A DNA stretch of 32,742 bases. Origin: Paludibacter jiangxiensis (GTDB taxonomy: Bacteria; Bacteroidota; Bacteroidia; Bacteroidales; Paludibacteraceae). This document shows, in pieces, positions 14,996 to 21,906 of this stretch (position 1 is its first letter; each line of letters starts with the position of its first letter). The stretch covers positions 1 through 32,742 of the forward strand of contig CAMBSB010000040.1 in assembly GCA_945870155.1 (NCBI GenBank), read 5' to 3'. Position numbers and translations under genes: made by a program. The notes beneath the pieces are model-generated. The model saw nothing but the letters and a program-made list of their open reading frames with translations. It was not told where the DNA came from and did no database searches.

Positions 14996-15406
14996 TTAAA
15001 AATCCCAGTCACCGTCTTCGTCAATATAAACAGGTTCGCTAAAGTCATCTAATTCGCGGCGATCTTTTTTGGTTGGGCGTCCTGTGCCTCGGTCTCTACC
15101 TGTTTGTCCGGCCAGTTTTCCTAATTCAATCAGCTCAAGTTGGTCGGCAGTAGTTACGTTTTCCATAAACCCGGAAACTAATTTAGCATTCATTCGATTT
15201 TCGGACAAAGCTAAAACTTTGAAAGAAAACAAGATAGGGTTGCGTTTAATGCATACAATATCACCCACTTTTACATTGCGTGACGGTTTTACCTGAATAT
15301 CCTGAATAATTACTTTCCCTTTTTTACAAGCTTCGGCAGCTAAAGTTCTGGTTTTAAACAATCGCACAGCCCACAACCATTTATCAATACGAACTTCGGT
15401 TTTCAT
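14996..15406 (-). CDS. S4-domain RNA-binding protein (Hsp15-like)
   Basis: A 136-residue protein. The S4 RNA-binding domain occupies about residues 1-65: RIDKWLWAVRLFKTRTLAAE is the classic opening, followed by GKV and VKPSRNVKVGDIV. This matches Hsp15 (HslR), which binds 50S subunits carrying stalled peptidyl-tRNA. The C-terminal tail is first basic (GRDRGTGRPTKKDRRE) and then acidic and aromatic (YIDEDGDWDF), as in other family members. Its position directly after pth, 35 bases downstream, fits a ribosome rescue or recycling role, because Pth releases peptides from the same kind of peptidyl-tRNA. The protein is full length with no missing elements. Assignment to Hsp15 rather than another short S4 protein rests on domain position and neighbours, so I leave the symbol blank. 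Confidence 0.88.
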   Translation of the reverse strand: MKTEVRIDKWLWAVRLFKTRTLAAEACKKGKVIIQDIQVKPSRNVKVGDIVCIKRNPILFSFKVLALSENRMNAKLVSGFMENVTTADQLELIELGKLAGQTGRDRGTGRPTKKDRRELDDFSEPVYIDEDGDWDF

Positions 15407-15441
15407 AGTTTTGCTTAATTATATGGTTTTGGTTACAATGA

Positions 15442-16005
15442 TTATTTATTATTAAACTGTGTCATTGTCAGCTGCATACCTGCCAAACAAAAGCTTTTAA
15501 TAATCTCGACACATTTTTCGGCTTTATCTGGTATAAGTAAAGCCTGTTCATCAGTCCATTTTCCAAGTACATAATTCACTTGTTGACCTTTGCCAAAATC
15601 GGCACCAATGCCGAATCTTAATCTTGCATAATCGCTATGACCAAGAATTTCCTGAATATTTTTCAGTCCATTGTGTCCGGCATCCGACCCTTTGGGTTTA
15701 AGTCTTAATGTCCCAAAAGGCAATGCAATATCATCGACCACAATTAAAACCTGCTCAATCGGGATATTTTCTTTCTGCATCCAGTAACGAAGCGCATTGC
15801 CACTCAGGTTCATAAATGTTGAAGGTTTCAACAGCACTAGTGTTCTACCTTTCAATTTTACTTCGCATGTTGCTCCATAACGGTTTTCCGTAAAAAAAAC
15901 ATTGGACGCCTTAGCAAAAGCGTCCAATATTGTAAAACCTATGTTGTGGCGGGTATGTTGGTATTCGTTTCCAATATTACCCAATCCTACAATTAAGTAC
16001 TTCAT
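15442..16005 (-). CDS. pth: Aminoacyl (peptidyl)-tRNA hydrolase
   Basis: A 187-residue enzyme of normal length (E. coli 194) that hydrolyses the ester bond of peptidyl-tRNA released from stalled ribosomes, recycling tRNA in the cytoplasm. Signatures: [24 protein letters not shown] at the N terminus, where Asn10 and His20 (in TRHNIG) are active-site residues; STFMNLSG, binding the peptide end; [10 protein letters not shown], with the catalytic Asp near 93; and [11 protein letters not shown]. The ATG at 16005 lies 12 bases after the rplY stop, so translation of the two is probably coupled. The rplY-pth pairing is widespread in bacteria, and the S4 gene follows. No anomalies are seen. Confidence 0.97.
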   Translation of the reverse strand: MKYLIVGLGNIGNEYQHTRHNIGFTILDAFAKASNVFFTENRYGATCEVKLKGRTLVLLKPSTFMNLSGNALRYWMQKENIPIEQVLIVVDDIALPFGTLRLKPKGSDAGHNGLKNIQEILGHSDYARLRFGIGADFGKGQQVNYVLGKWTDEQALLIPDKAEKCVEIIKSFCLAGMQLTMTQFNNK

Positions 16006-16017
16006 TGTATCGAAAAA

Positions 16018-16596
16018 TTATTTTTTTCCTGCTGTTGCTGCTGCACCACGAGCTGCTCTTGTTAATTTCACTTGAGCTACAACTGCATTTTTAGCATTAA
16101 GAAGTTCAAGATTTTCAACGGCTACCTTAGCTACTTGTATAGTTTTTCCTAATCCTAGGCTGGTAACATCTATCGAAATAAATTCAGGAATCAAGGTATA
16201 TAAACCTTTCACTTTCAATTTACGCATTTCAAGACTTAATTTACCCCCTGCTTTAACACCTTCAGCTAATCCCTGAAGTTTTACCGGAAGTTCTACCACG
16301 ATAGGTTTAGTTTCGGTGATTTGTAAAAAGTCGATGTGTAAAACCTTGTCGGTTACCGGATGAAATTGCAATGCTTTCATGATTGATTTGCATTTTTTGC
16401 CATCAACATCCAAGTTTACTACAAATACATCGGGTGAATAAATAAGTTTACGTAAATCACTGGCTGTTGCAGTAAAATGAACGTTATCACCTACACCATA
16501 AAGTACGCATGGAACTGATTCCGATACGCGATCAGCTTTAGAAGCTTTTTTTCCAAGGTCAGCTCTCACTGTACCTGTTAATTCAAATGTTTTCAT
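16018..16596 (-). CDS. rplY: 50S ribosomal protein L25/Ctc
   Basis: A 192-residue protein of the long L25/Ctc (TL5) type: an N-terminal L25 domain that binds 5S rRNA (about 1-90) and a C-terminal beta-rich Ctc domain (about 95-180), with an Ala/Gly/Lys tail. Recognisable segments are ELTGTVRADLGKKASKADR, VPCVLYG and HIDFLQ. It assembles at the central protuberance of the large subunit; Ctc forms are also linked with general stress. It leads the minus-strand operon (rplY, pth, S4 protein, DUF4924). A well-formed Bacteroidota promoter lies about 100 bases upstream at 16696-16727, back to back with the rplS promoter. Confidence 0.96.
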   Translation of the reverse strand: MKTFELTGTVRADLGKKASKADRVSESVPCVLYGVGDNVHFTATASDLRKLIYSPDVFVVNLDVDGKKCKSIMKALQFHPVTDKVLHIDFLQITETKPIVVELPVKLQGLAEGVKAGGKLSLEMRKLKVKGLYTLIPEFISIDVTSLGLGKTIQVAKVAVENLELLNAKNAVVAQVKLTRAARGAAATAGKK

Positions 16597-16695
16597 TTGT
16601 TTAAAATAATTGTGTTACTCAAAATTTAAGCGTTTTATTATTAAGTGATTAGTCGCTTAATTTCCCATCACACTTTCTTTTTCAAAAAAGTGGTA

Positions 16696-16727
16696 CAAAA
16701 GTACTGCTTTTTTTGCAAATGAACAAA
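16696..16727 (-). promoter_or_regulatory. Promoter of the rplY operon
   Basis: Read on the minus strand, TTTG (complement of 16724-16727) is followed after 20 bases by TACTTTTG (complement of 16696-16703), a full match to TAnnTTTG. It leaves a leader of about 90 bases before rplY. The rest of the 415-base gap (16597-17011) holds only the divergent rplS promoter and AT-rich DNA. Confidence 0.7.
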
Positions 16728-16898
16728 TTTTTTACTCTTAAATCCTGCTCATTGAACTTTCAAAATTTTGAATGAATAATTAAGTAGAAAACTGCTTAGA
16801 GACTTATGATATACTTATGCAAAAATTATCTCGATTTGAATAATCATTGCAGATTTTATTTTAATCGATGTAAATTGTTCGATATTTAAGTATACGTA

Positions 16899-16928
16899 TT
16901 GCTATATCAAAAAAAAGTACTAATTTTG
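16899..16928 (+). promoter_or_regulatory. Promoter of rplS
   Basis: TTG at 16899-16901, a 19-base spacer, then TAATTTTG at 16921-16928. The predicted leader of about 75 bases before the rplS ATG at 17012 shows only a short possible ACAG/CTGT stem and no recognised L19 leader fold. Confidence 0.7.
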
Positions 16929-17011
16929 CAGTCCAATTTTCGCGTAATCTCTGACAGTGTAAAAGAAGCCTGTGAATATTGCGCTAATAATTAATTTAAA
17001 CAGAACAAAAA

Positions 17012-17359
17012 ATGGATTTAATTAAAATTGCAGAGCAAGCGTTTCTTGTTGAAAAAACGCACCCGGCATTTAAAAGTGGTGATACTGTAACAGTTGCTTA
17101 TCGTATTATTGAAGGTAGTAAAGAACGTATTCAGGAATATCGTGGCGATGTGATTAAAATCGTTGGACACGAAAACAGAAAACGTTTTACAGTACGCAAA
17201 ATGTCTGGTAATGTGGGAGTTGAGCGTATTTTTCCTTTGGATTCTCCGTTTATCGAAAGTATTACAGTAAACAAACGTGGTAAAGTTCGTCGTGCCAAAT
17301 TGTATTATTTACGTGCACTTACAGGCAAAAAAGCCCGTATCAAAGAAAGACGCGTGTAA
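17012..17359 (+). CDS. rplS: 50S ribosomal protein L19
   Basis: A 115-residue protein matching bacterial L19 in full length. Typical segments are [46 protein letters not shown] and the C-terminal [21 protein letters not shown]19 sits at the interface between subunits and contributes to intersubunit bridges. In many bacteria rplS follows trmD; here it is a single gene with its own promoter and a terminator 23 bases after the stop, divergent from the rplY operon. The start at 17012 fits the usual N terminus MDLIKIAEQ. Confidence 0.97.
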   Translation: MDLIKIAEQAFLVEKTHPAFKSGDTVTVAYRIIEGSKERIQEYRGDVIKIVGHENRKRFTVRKMSGNVGVERIFPLDSPFIESITVNKRGKVRRAKLYYLRALTGKKARIKERRV

Positions 17360-17381
17360 TTACTATTTCAAAAAAAAAATT

Positions 17382-17419
17382 AAAAAGAGAGGAGTTCAAT
17401 ATGAATTTCTCTCTTTTTT
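17382..17419 (+). terminator. Intrinsic terminator after rplS
   Basis: AAAAAGAGAG (17382-17391) pairs with CTCTCTTTTT (17409-17418), with a loop that itself can pair TTCA/TGAA. The 3' arm ends in six Ts. Confidence 0.82.
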
Positions 17420-17463
17420 GTTAACTTGTTTATATTGATGTTTATAGCTAGTGTAAAAAAGCT

Positions 17464-17471
17464 TATATTTG
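17464..17471 (+). promoter_or_regulatory. Candidate -7 element for the mlaEF-xth operon
   Basis: TATATTTG matches TAnnTTTG and lies 43 bases before the permease ATG. The nearest TTG (17435-17437) is 26 bases upstream, longer than usual, so the -33 element is uncertain. Confidence 0.45.
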
Positions 17472-17513
17472 CAGTCTTTATTTTAAAAATGGAATAAAAT
17501 TTAAATTTTATTT

Positions 17514-18254
17514 ATGAATATATTTCAAGATACCGGAAGATACGTATTATTAATGAAGCGTGTTTTTGTTTCGCCCGATCGTTGGCGCATGTTTTTCCGT
17601 CAGTTTCCTAAAGAATTGGAGAAACTCGGCTTACAATCTTTGCCCATAGTGATAATTATTTCAATTTTTATTGGAGCCATTATGACTATTCAAACAAAAC
17701 TAAACACAGAAAATCCGCTTCTTCCTACTTATAGCACAGGTTTAGTAACGCGCGATACCTTATTACTCGAATTTTCATCTACCATACTTTGTTTGATATT
17801 AGCAGGTAAAATTGGGTCCAATATTGCTTCTGAAATAGGCACAATGCGCATCACCGAACAAATTGATGCGCTGGAGATAATGGGTGTAAATTCTGCCAAT
17901 TATCTGATTTTACCCAAAGTTACGGCTTTTATTGTTATGATGCCTTTTTTGGTAATTTTTAGTATGGCAGTGGGATTATTTGGTGGTTATTTAGTCGGAG
18001 TTTTTACCGATGTAATTACTACGGCTGATTATTTACTTGGTATACAGTATGCTTTTATTCCTTATTATGTTTTTTATTCCTTGGTAAAATCCCTGGCTTT
18101 TGCATTCCTTATATCGTCAGTAGCAGCATACTATGGATATTATGCCAATGGAGGTGCACTCGATGTGGGTAAAGCAAGTACTAATGCCGTAGTAAATAGC
18201 AGTATTCTAATATTATTCTTCAATCTGTTGATTACTAATTTAATGTTGAATTAA
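17514..18254 (+). CDS. mlaE: MlaE-family lipid ABC transporter permease
   Basis: A 246-residue inner-membrane permease of the MlaE/YrbE family with five or so hydrophobic segments. Family signatures are IGAIMTIQTKLN near residues 53-65, the loop GSNIASEIGTMRITEQIDALEIMGVN (about 101-126), which couples to the ATPase, and the C-terminal NGGALDVGKASTNAVVNS. In other bacteria this protein and MlaF form the core of a phospholipid transporter that maintains outer-membrane lipid asymmetry. The MCE-domain partner (MlaD) is not in this window, as is common in Bacteroidota, where it is encoded elsewhere. The ATPase gene begins 54 bases downstream. I use the symbol for the family; the direction of transport cannot be inferred. 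Confidence 0.93.
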   Translation: MNIFQDTGRYVLLMKRVFVSPDRWRMFFRQFPKELEKLGLQSLPIVIIISIFIGAIMTIQTKLNTENPLLPTYSTGLVTRDTLLLEFSSTILCLILAGKIGSNIASEIGTMRITEQIDALEIMGVNSANYLILPKVTAFIVMMPFLVIFSMAVGLFGGYLVGVFTDVITTADYLLGIQYAFIPYYVFYSLVKSLAFAFLISSVAAYYGYYANGGALDVGKASTNAVVNSSILILFFNLLITNLMLN

Positions 18255-18308
18255 ATAAAACTATCACAAGGTGTTTAACCTAAACAACAATATATCAAAC
18301 AATACAAG

Positions 18309-19067
18309 ATGATTGAAGTTAAAAATGTAAATAAATCCTTTGATGGTAACCATGTTTTGAAAAATGTTTCGGCAATTTTTGATGATGGAAAAACAAATAT
18401 GATTATTGGTGCAAGTGGATCCGGAAAAACTGTTTTAATGAAAAGTATCATTGGACTGCACCGCATTGATAATGGCCGAATTGAATACGATGGGCGGAAT
18501 TTACCTGATATGAAAATGAAGGATATCAGAGTGCTCAGGCAAGAAGTGGGAATGTTATTTCAGGGTTCGGCACTATTCGACTCACTGAGTGTGCTCGAAA
18601 ATGTAATGTACCCATTAGAGATGTTTTCACCAATGCATATTCAAGAAATGGAAGAGCGTGCCCGATATTGTCTTAAACATGTGAACCTCGAAGAAAAATC
18701 GTTTCAACTTGCGCCATCAGAAATAAGTGGAGGTATGCAAAAACGCGTTGCTATTGCCCGTGCCATTGCTTTACAACCTAAATACTTATTTTGCGATGAG
18801 CCAAATTCTGGACTCGACCCCAAAACAGCCCTTATTATTGACCAATTAATTCACGAAATTACCGTTGAATTTAATATTACCACAATAATTAATTCACACG
18901 ATATGAATTCCGTGATGGAAATTGGCGAAAATATTATTTTTATTAATCAAGGTGTAAAAGCATGGCAAGGTACAAAAGATGATATTTTTCATTCTGATAA
19001 TGAAGACCTTAATAATTTTGTATTCGCATCTGAACTTTTCAAAAAAGTTAAAAAAGCAAACAAATGA
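18309..19067 (+). CDS. mlaF: MlaF-family lipid ABC transporter ATP-binding protein
   Basis: A 252-residue cytoplasmic ATPase partner of the adjacent MlaE permease. Walker A is GASGSGKT (about residues 36-43), the Q-loop is in [17 protein letters not shown], the signature motif is ISGGMQKR, and Walker B is [13 protein letters not shown] followed by the H-loop INSHD. The Met after SGG and the PNSGLDP form are typical of MlaF rather than drug or amino-acid transporters. It hydrolyses ATP to drive lipid movement between inner membrane and periplasm. Its TGA overlaps the ATG of the exonuclease III gene by four bases (ATGA), so the three genes 17514-19825 are probably one transcript with coupled translation. 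Confidence 0.94.
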   Translation: MIEVKNVNKSFDGNHVLKNVSAIFDDGKTNMIIGASGSGKTVLMKSIIGLHRIDNGRIEYDGRNLPDMKMKDIRVLRQEVGMLFQGSALFDSLSVLENVMYPLEMFSPMHIQEMEERARYCLKHVNLEEKSFQLAPSEISGGMQKRVAIARAIALQPKYLFCDEPNSGLDPKTALIIDQLIHEITVEFNITTIINSHDMNSVMEIGENIIFINQGVKAWQGTKDDIFHSDNEDLNNFVFASELFKKVKKANK

Positions 19068-19825
19068 AGATAATTTCATACAATGTAAACGGTATACGAG
19101 CAGCATTGACAAAAAATTTCAGAGAATGGTTAGTTAATGAAAACCCGGATGTACTTTGCCTACAAGAAACTAAAGCACAACCTGACCAAATAGATACTTT
19201 GTTGTTTGCAGAAATGGGTTATACATCCTATTTACATTCAGCACAAAAAAAAGGTTATAGTGGCGTAGCTATTTTAACTAAGTATTCGCCCGATAACGTG
19301 GTAATTGGCATGAATAATTCACGTTTCGATGATGAAGGACGTGTGATAAGAGCTGATTTCGGCGATATATCCATTATTTCAGTTTATATCCCTTCCGGAT
19401 CTTCAGGAGATGAGCGTCAGGCTTTTAAGATGGAATTTCTTGAAGCATTTCTGCCTTTTGTAGAAGAAGTTAGAAAAAGTCGTCCTAATTTAATAGTCTG
19501 TGGCGATTATAATATTTGCCATAAACCCATTGATATTAATCATCCCGAAAGACAAAATGGAGTATCAGGATTTTTACCCGAAGAAAGGGCATGGCTCGAT
19601 AAATATGAAGCTACAGGTATGGTCGACTCCTTTCGTATTTTTGACCAAAGTGCCGAAAAATACAGTTGGTGGAGTTACCGTGGCGGCGCACGTTCGAGGA
19701 ATGTTGGCTGGCGCATTGATTATCATTGGGTTAGCGAGCCACTGAGAATAAAGCTAAAATCGGCAGCTATACTTGCTGATGTTATTCACTCTGATCATTG
19801 TCCGGTATTAGTTGAAATTAGTTGA
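19064..19825 (+). CDS. xth: Exodeoxyribonuclease III / AP endonuclease
   Basis: A 253-residue enzyme of the exonuclease III/ExoA family that nicks DNA at abasic sites and trims damaged 3' ends in base-excision repair. All catalytic elements are present: NVNGIRAA (Asn7-Asn9 region), the metal-binding Glu35 in [15 protein letters not shown], the catalytic pair Asp148/Asn150 in [17 protein letters not shown], and the final SDHCPV with the active His. Length is normal (E. coli Xth 268). The ATG overlaps the stop of mlaF; this placement after Mla genes suggests shared transcription but no obvious functional link. A weak 8-base inverted repeat (19821-19853) follows without a T-run, so the end of the transcript is unclear. 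Confidence 0.95.
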   Translation: MKIISYNVNGIRAALTKNFREWLVNENPDVLCLQETKAQPDQIDTLLFAEMGYTSYLHSAQKKGYSGVAILTKYSPDNVVIGMNNSRFDDEGRVIRADFGDISIISVYIPSGSSGDERQAFKMEFLEAFLPFVEEVRKSRPNLIVCGDYNICHKPIDINHPERQNGVSGFLPEERAWLDKYEATGMVDSFRIFDQSAEKYSWWSYRGGARSRNVGWRIDYHWVSEPLRIKLKSAAILADVIHSDHCPVLVEIS

Positions 19826-19902
19826 AAAAAAATATTTATAGTACATTTTCAACTAAAATCCTTACTAATAATTTAAAAAACAATAAAACTTTTTGTTATT
19901 GA

Positions 19903-19933
19903 TTGATAGGCTTTAAAATGTTATTTAACTTTG
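19903..19933 (+). promoter_or_regulatory. Promoter of the DUF6242 lipoprotein gene
   Basis: TTG at 19903-19905, 20 bases, then TAACTTTG at 19926-19933, a full match to TAnnTTTG. The predicted leader is about 60 bases. Confidence 0.68.
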
Positions 19934-20000
19934 TAAGTCAAAAAAATTTGACGCACCTAATTCTAACTAGTGATTTTGTAATAAACAAACATAAAAACAA

Positions 20001-21407
20001 ATGAAATTTAACTTCTTGAAATTTACGTTTCTCCTAATTATTGCTATTTCTATTACTTCTTGTGATTGGTTAGATACTACTTCCGATGTAACAACATCCG
20101 ACAAACCGTATTTTGTTTCGCTTCAATTTGCTACGGATGCCGACAATGCCGGATTAAGCAGTGCCAAATTCACGCTTGAAAAGGAAGGAAATGATTCTAT
20201 AATAGTAAATTTAGATTCACTGCCATTTAAAACCGATATAAGCGCAGTAATTCCAACTTTTAAATTTCAAAGTACTTTTGCAGCTTATGTTTATCGAAAC
20301 GATTCATTAGGTGTGTTTAAAGACTCGATAGCATTGACCGGAAATGATACCTTAGATTTTCGCCGTGTGTTCAAAGTTAAGAATATTGCTTCAGATGGAA
20401 AGGCTAAAACCTCCTATCGAATTAAAGTAAATGTACATACAGTCGAAACTGAGTTGTATGTTTGGAATAACACCTTTGATAATTTATACACACACGAAGG
20501 CAGTGTACAAAAAGGAACATTGTTTAAAGATTCGATATTTTTATATGTTGGTAGCGGTTTAAATAATTCACTTTATAGATCGAAAAACGGGACTCAATGG
20601 GGTTCAAAAATTAACGTACCTACTTTACCAAAAGAAGCAGCTTTGCGCGACATTCAGAAGTTCAACAATAAATTATATCTGATTCACGAAGGTGAAAATT
20701 TATTTTCAAGTTCGGACGGTTTAATTTGGACTTCCACAGTATTTAGCAATAAAGATTATAATTTCATAAATTTGCTTTTCGAATTAAATGGCAAACTTTG
20801 GGCGATTACAAAATCAAAAATCGACTCAAAATATAGATTTGCATATACCCAGGATGCAACAAATTGGGATGTTATAGGTGAAATACCGGCCAATTTCCCT
20901 ATAGGTGATTTTGCTTCACTTTCATTTACATCGCGAAACAAAAAACCAAAAGCATTAATCGCGGGTGGATTTTCAATAAATGGTACGCTTTTAAGCAATG
21001 TTTGGAGTACTGAAAATGGCATTTATTGGGTAGATTTTAGTAGAGAAAATTCAAGTTTCGGTTTACGTGCAGGAACATCGATAATTCATTATGATGATAA
21101 ATTATTGCTTTTTGGTGGCATGGACGATTATGCAAATGTAAGCGAAAGTATTTATTTGGAGTCGATAAATGAAGGTTTAAACTGGACAGTTCCTGATACT
21201 ACAAACAATCAAATTCGTCAAAGAATTATCAAAATAGCTGCTGATAACAAGGCAGATACAACTTATGTTAAGTACGAAAAACGGTATCAACAATCAGTGA
21301 TTCTTGATAAAAACAACAGTATTATTTTGATAGGAGGTAGAAACAAATCTACTGTATTCTCAGATGTTTGGGTTGGCAAACTTACACGTCTTGGATTTGC
21401 GAAATAA
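20001..21407 (+). CDS. DUF6242 domain lipoprotein with sialidase-like propeller repeats
   Basis: A 468-residue lipoprotein. The lipobox ends at Cys21 (ISITSC), followed by acidic residues that could act as a surface-export signal. Residues about 35-150 match the N-terminal DUF6242 domain of Bacteroidota (PYFVSLQFATDADNAG onward). The remainder carries repeated Asp-box-like turns: RSKNGTQWG, SSSDGLIWTS, TQDATNWDV, STENGIYWVD, ESINEGLNWTV. These are spaced about 45-75 residues apart and suggest a beta-propeller of six or so blades. No sialidase active-site residues are evident, so binding rather than catalysis is more likely. It has its own promoter and lies upstream of a small protein and a TonB receptor, resembling loci in which a propeller lipoprotein caps a receptor (for example BtuG with BtuB). 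The ligand is unknown. Confidence 0.72.
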   Translation: MKFNFLKFTFLLIIAISITSCDWLDTTSDVTTSDKPYFVSLQFATDADNAGLSSAKFTLEKEGNDSIIVNLDSLPFKTDISAVIPTFKFQSTFAAYVYRNDSLGVFKDSIALTGNDTLDFRRVFKVKNIASDGKAKTSYRIKVNVHTVETELYVWNNTFDNLYTHEGSVQKGTLFKDSIFLYVGSGLNNSLYRSKNGTQWGSKINVPTLPKEAALRDIQKFNNKLYLIHEGENLFSSSDGLIWTSTVFSNKDYNFINLLFELNGKLWAITKSKIDSKYRFAYTQDATNWDVIGEIPANFPIGDFASLSFTSRNKKPKALIAGGFSINGTLLSNVWSTENGIYWVDFSRENSSFGLRAGTSIIHYDDKLLLFGGMDDYANVSESIYLESINEGLNWTVPDTTNNQIRQRIIKIAADNKADTTYVKYEKRYQQSVILDKNNSIILIGGRNKSTVFSDVWVGKLTRLGFAK

Positions 21408-21410
21408 TTA

Positions 21411-21438
21411 GAGCAAAGAGCCTAGAACAAAGACAATA
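21411..21438 (+). repeat. Period-7 repeat, GAGCAAA/GAACAAA type
   Basis: Four phased heptamers: GAGCAAA, GAGCCTA, GAACAAA, GACAATA, starting three bases after the DUF6242 stop. They are the reverse complement of the TTTGTTC family at 14346-14380. Confidence 0.6.
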
Positions 21439-21529
21439 GATATCTAAAATATAAATATATAATTTTCTGAAATTCAGTATTTAACATTTCAAAAAAATGA
21501 TTTTGTTTTGAAATGAAAAACAATTAATA

Positions 21530-21853
21530 ATGAATAAACCTCAACATTTCAAACAAAAAAATATCCGATTTCGCCGTTGGAGTAGAGTTGGTTATGCCGT
21601 GTTTGTAAGTTTGAGTGCAGTTGTTAGTATTGGTTGCTTAAGTGTTTCAATAAGCGATAAGTCTGTTATAAAAAGCAATAATCCTGTTTGCATTTCAGAA
21701 AACACGCTAAATAACAACATTCCCGAAGAACAAGACAAAACTTCAGATTTAGAGCTTCATCTCGAACAGACTCTTAATATCATTGTAAATCAACAGGCTA
21801 CAGATAAAGTGGCTGCACTTTTTATATTTAACAACATCAATCACAACGGTTGA
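21530..21853 (+). CDS. Small protein with RRWSR-x-GYAVF motif, function unknown
   Basis: A 107-residue protein I cannot assign to a named family. A basic N terminus leads into RRWSRVGYAVFVSL (15-28) and a hydrophobic stretch to about residue 42, followed by SISDKSVIK, a polar acidic region and a C-terminal stretch rich in Leu and Ile. I recall similar short proteins with an RRWSRxxYAxFxSL-like segment upstream of TonB receptors in Bacteroidales, but could not verify this. One membrane-spanning or signal-anchor segment is plausible. Two cysteines are present (36, 54). The stop codon TGA (21851-21853) lies inside the stem of a strong terminator, and the receptor gene starts 54 bases after the stop. 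This suggests that the small gene and the hairpin may control or accompany receptor expression. Confidence 0.6.
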   Translation: MNKPQHFKQKNIRFRRWSRVGYAVFVSLSAVVSIGCLSVSISDKSVIKSNNPVCISENTLNNNIPEEQDKTSDLELHLEQTLNIIVNQQATDKVAALFIFNNINHNG

Positions 21854-21885
21854 AATAGGACAAGTCCTGTTTCAACCGTTTTTTT
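21845..21885 (+). terminator. Strong terminator between the small gene and the TonB receptor
   Basis: AACGGTTGAAA (21845-21855) pairs with TTTCAACCGTT (21870-21880), and the inner AGGAC/GTCCT can pair as well. Seven Ts span 21879-21885. The 5' arm contains the stop codon of the small gene. Only 21 bases then remain before the receptor ATG, too few for a separate promoter, so read-through or attenuation is likely. Confidence 0.85.
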
Positions 21886-21906
21886 ATTTATTTAATCAAT
21901 TTCATT

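Noticed and set aside
19821-19853. 8-base inverted repeat after the exonuclease III gene
   Set aside because: Its loop is 17 bases and there is no T-run, so it was not called a terminator.
21408-21529. Cobalamin or other riboswitch upstream of the small gene and receptor
   Set aside because: No B12-box-like sequence or complex fold; only a degenerate heptamer array and AT-rich DNA are seen.
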